In this document: positions 61,787-64,000 of the stretch, piece after piece | How positions within the stretch are numbered: the stretch's first letter is position 1 | Layout: every line of letters starts with the position of its first letter | DNA from: Thermomonas sp. HDW16 | Lineage (GTDB): Bacteria > Pseudomonadota > Gammaproteobacteria > Xanthomonadales > Xanthomonadaceae | Direction of reading: 5' to 3' | DNA length: 64,000 nt | NCBI RefSeq assembly: GCF_011302915.1 | Contig: NZ_CP049872.1 | Location: 930,001-994,000, forward strand | Position numbers and translations under genes: made by a program | Notes under the pieces: model-generated | Seen by the model: only the letters and a program-made list of their open reading frames with translations | Told to the model about the DNA's origin: nothing | The model's database searches: none

Positions 61787-63486
61787 GGAATCACCTCGAT
61801 GGCGATGCCGGACTTCGGCGTAACGGGAGGGGGCGAAATGATGTTAGCGGCGACCAGGAAGTCGCCGAAATGTTGGTTCGTCATGCGCTCATGCGCATAG
61901 CGCGCGAACAGCGCGTCGAGTTCGGACAGGATCGTGGTTTCGTCGATGTTCTCGCGATGCAGCGTGTTCAAGCGCTGGCCGCGGTGGTCGGCGCCGAGCA
62001 TCAGGTTGTAGCGGCCGGGCGCCTTGCCGACCAAGGCGATCTCGCCGAGGTAGGGCCGCGAGCAGCCGTTCGGGCAGCCGCTGATGCGCAGGTGGATTGG
62101 TGCATCGAGCAGGTCGTGCTTCGCCTGCAGCACTTCCACCTTGTCGAGCAGGTCGGGCAGATAGCGTTCGGCTTCGGCCATCGCCAATGCGCAAGTGGGC
62201 AGGGCCACGCAGGCGATGGCGTTCAGGCGCAGGCCGCTGGCGCGTGCGTGCGTGTCCAGCGCGTACTCGCGCACCAGTGCATCGATGCGTTCGCGCTGCC
62301 CGGCGGGAACGCCCGCGATGATCAAGTTCTGGTTGCAGGTCAGGCGGAACTCACCAACGTGCACCTTTGCGATTTCGCGCAGGCCGCTGAGTTGCGGCGC
62401 GGCTTCGGTGTCGGTGATGCGGCCCGCGGGAATGCGCAGAGTCAGGTGCGTGCGCCCGTCTTCGCCCTCGCTCCAGCCGAAGCGGTCACCGTTGTGGTCG
62501 AAACGGAACTCGCGCGCGGGTTGCAGCTTGAAGCCGGCGCGTTCCTCCATCTTCGCGACGACGACGTCGAGCCCCAGGTCATCGATGGTGTATTTGAATC
62601 GCGCATGCTTGCGTTCCTCCCGGTCGCCGAAATCACGCTGAACGGTGATCGCGGCTTCGGTGATCGCGAGCACCTGTTCCGGCGCGACGAAACCGATCAC
62701 GTTGCCGATGCGCGGATAGGTCTTGGCATCGCCATGCGTCGCACCCATGCCGCCGCCAATGGCCACATTGAAGCCGGCAAGATGGCCACCGTCGTCGATG
62801 ATGGCGATCAGCCCGAAGTCGTTGGCGAACACGTCCACGTCGTTCAGTGGCGGCACCGCCACCGCCATCTTGAACTTGCGCGGCAGGTACGCCTTGCCGT
62901 ACAGCGGATCGGCTTCCTCGCCACTGTCGGCAAGCTTTTCTCCGTCCAGCCAGATCTCATGGTAGGCGCGCGTCTTCGGCAGGAACGCTTCGGATAGGCG
63001 TTGCGCCCAGTCGTGCACTTGCGCGTGCAGGCGCGATTGCAGCGGGTTGCTGCTGCCCAGCACATTGCGGTTGACGTCGCCGCAGGCGGAAATGGTGTCC
63101 AGCGCGGCGGCGTTGATGGCCTGCATGGTCGCCTTCAGTTCGCGCTTGATCACGCCGTGGAACTGGAAGGTCTGGCGGGTGGTGATGCGCAGCGAATGGT
63201 TCGTGTAGGTCGTCGCGATGGCGTCAAGTTGCAGCCACTGCTGCGGTGTGAAAACGCCACCCGGCGCGCGGATGCGGATCATGAACTGGTGCGCGGGTTC
63301 CAGTTTCTGCCGGCGGCGCTCGTCGCGGAGGTCGCGGTCGTCCTGCTGGTAGCTGCCGTGGAACTTGATCAGGCGCTGGTCTTCGAAACTCAGTGAACCG
63401 GTGATCGCATCGGCAAGGCCCGGCAGCAAGGTGCCACGCAGGTTGCGGCTGTCCAGTTTGATTTTTTCGACGGAAGGGTGGCTCAT
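61783..63486 (-). CDS. cysI: Sulfite reductase [NADPH] hemoprotein beta-component
   Basis: A 567-residue siroheme/4Fe-4S enzyme reducing sulfite to sulfide. Cluster cysteines are in [18 protein letters not shown] and [31 protein letters not shown] is the substrate-arginine region. I start at the ATG at 63486; a TTG at 63498 overlaps the cysJ stop. It needs siroheme from CysG and electrons from CysJ, both encoded here. Confidence 0.95.
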   Translation of the reverse strand: MSHPSVEKIKLDSRNLRGTLLPGLADAITGSLSFEDQRLIKFHGSYQQDDRDLRDERRRQKLEPAHQFMIRIRAPGGVFTPQQWLQLDAIATTYTNHSLRITTRQTFQFHGVIKRELKATMQAINAAALDTISACGDVNRNVLGSSNPLQSRLHAQVHDWAQRLSEAFLPKTRAYHEIWLDGEKLADSGEEADPLYGKAYLPRKFKMAVAVPPLNDVDVFANDFGLIAIIDDGGHLAGFNVAIGGGMGATHGDAKTYPRIGNVIGFVAPEQVLAITEAAITVQRDFGDREERKHARFKYTIDDLGLDVVVAKMEERAGFKLQPAREFRFDHNGDRFGWSEGEDGRTHLTLRIPAGRITDTEAAPQLSGLREIAKVHVGEFRLTCNQNLIIAGVPAGQRERIDALVREYALDTHARASGLRLNAIACVALPTCALAMAEAERYLPDLLDKVEVLQAKHDLLDAPIHLRISGCPNGCSRPYLGEIALVGKAPGRYNLMLGADHRGQRLNTLHRENIDETTILSELDALFARYAHERMTNQHFGDFLVAANIISPPPVTPKSGIAIEVIP

Positions 63487-63494
63487 GGCGTGGC

Positions 63495-64000
63495 TCAATA
63501 CACATCGCGTGCATAGCGGCCTTCGCGTTGCAGCGAAGACAGGTAATCGGAAGCGGCATCGGCCTCACCGCCGTTGTGCGCGGCGACGATGTCCAGCAGC
63601 GCGGCATGCACGTCCTTGCCCATCGCGATGGCGCCGCAGACATACAAGTGCGCGCCGTTCTGCAGCCAGTCGAAGACCTCGCGGCCGGCTTCGCGCAGGC
63701 GCTGCTGCACGTGGATCCGTTCGGCTTGGTCGCGCGAGAACGCAAGGTCGAGCCGGTGCAGTTCGCCCTTCTTCAGCGCGTCCTGCCATTCGGCCTGGTA
63801 GAGGAAGCCGGTGTTGAAATGGCGTGCGCCGAAGAACAGCCAGTTGCGGCCCGGTGCGCCGGTTTCCGCGCGTTCCTGCACGAAGCCGCGGAACGGTGCG
63901 ATGCCGGTGCCGGGGCCGATCATCAGGATGTCGCGCGCGGCATCCGCCGGCACGCGGAAGCGCTCGTTCGGTTCGATGTAGACCGGGACGCTGTCGCCTT
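63495..64000 (-). CDS. cysJ: Sulfite reductase flavoprotein alpha-component, C-terminal part
   Basis: Only the last 167 or so residues are in the window; the gene starts beyond 64000. They form the FAD/NADPH-binding end: [47 protein letters not shown] and [20 protein letters not shown], finishing with RYARDVY. It delivers NADPH electrons to CysI. The stop is nine bases before the cysI ATG. Confidence 0.93.
   Translation of the reverse strand, partial: GDSVPVYIEPNERFRVPADAARDILMIGPGTGIAPFRGFVQERAETGAPGRNWLFFGARHFNTGFLYQAEWQDALKKGELHRLDLAFSRDQAERIHVQQRLREAGREVFDWLQNGAHLYVCGAIAMGKDVHAALLDIVAAHNGGEADAASDYLSSLQREGRYARDVY

Overview
The window looks like a chromosomal segment of a Xanthomonadaceae/Lysobacteraceae gammaproteobacterium (Lysobacter, Luteimonas, Thermomonas or Pseudoxanthomonas type). 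The support is high GC, an XanB-type bifunctional GDP-mannose enzyme, a metX-metB-hom operon behind a SAM-I riboswitch, and a combined rpoN-hpf-hprK-rapZ-EIIA-HPr-EI block. The species cannot be told from the sequence. Almost all of it is core metabolism and envelope biology; I see no prophage, insertion sequence, CRISPR array, rRNA or tRNA.

Layout. 1-1.6 kb: end of an ECF sigma factor gene, a membrane anti-sigma-like protein and a DUF4097 protein. 1.7-9.2 kb: an outer-membrane-like protein, hslO, mtgA, a GT2 glycosyltransferase overlapping a CBS-pair gene, a hemolysin III protein, prfC and an M23 peptidase. 9.2-12.9 kb: the methionine operon metX-metB-hom with an operator-like dyad and a SAM-I riboswitch. 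12.9-18.7 kb: a broken MASE1-GGDEF-EAL gene, sdaA, a glutaredoxin-like gene and a YceI-cytochrome b561-YceI cassette. 18.7-25.3 kb: a large hybrid sensor kinase facing hemE-WGR-aroB-aroK. 25.3-29.5 kb: dodecin, pdxH, a binding-protein-like gene, DoxX, a lipoprotein, proC and yggS. 29.5-35.4 kb: pilT-pilU, yqgE-ruvX-pyrB and mgtE.

35.5-45.3 kb is a long minus-strand run: kdsD-kdsC-lptC-lptA-lptB, then rpoN-hpf-hprK-rapZ, then EIIA-HPr-EI. It joins LPS assembly to a regulatory phosphotransferase system. 45.3-48.5 kb holds ibaG and murA, separated by a lower-GC DUF4034-like gene. 48.6-57.3 kb holds a DUF3108 gene, purM-purN, a DUF2066 gene, an AI-2E-type permease, hda, the MurNAc-recycling pair amgK-murU, and xanB. 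57.4-64 kb is the assimilatory sulfate cluster: cysG-cysK, a divergent cysB-like regulator, and cysJ-cysI-cysH, with cysJ cut by the window end.

The sulfur theme links the two halves. A 24-bp dyad of the form ATCGCT-N12-AGCGAT, with a palindromic ATnCGnAT core, occurs at the met promoter (9214-9237) and again at the cysB promoter (60000-60023), about 50 kb away. This suggests a shared transcriptional regulator of methionine and cysteine synthesis, acting on top of the SAM riboswitch. Other notable points are an exact 18-bp tandem duplication that puts a TAG stop into the cyclic-di-GMP enzyme gene, and a pilT leader whose 9-bp hairpin displays GGGGAG, the same hexamer as the pilT ribosome binding site (a possible RsmA/CsrA target).
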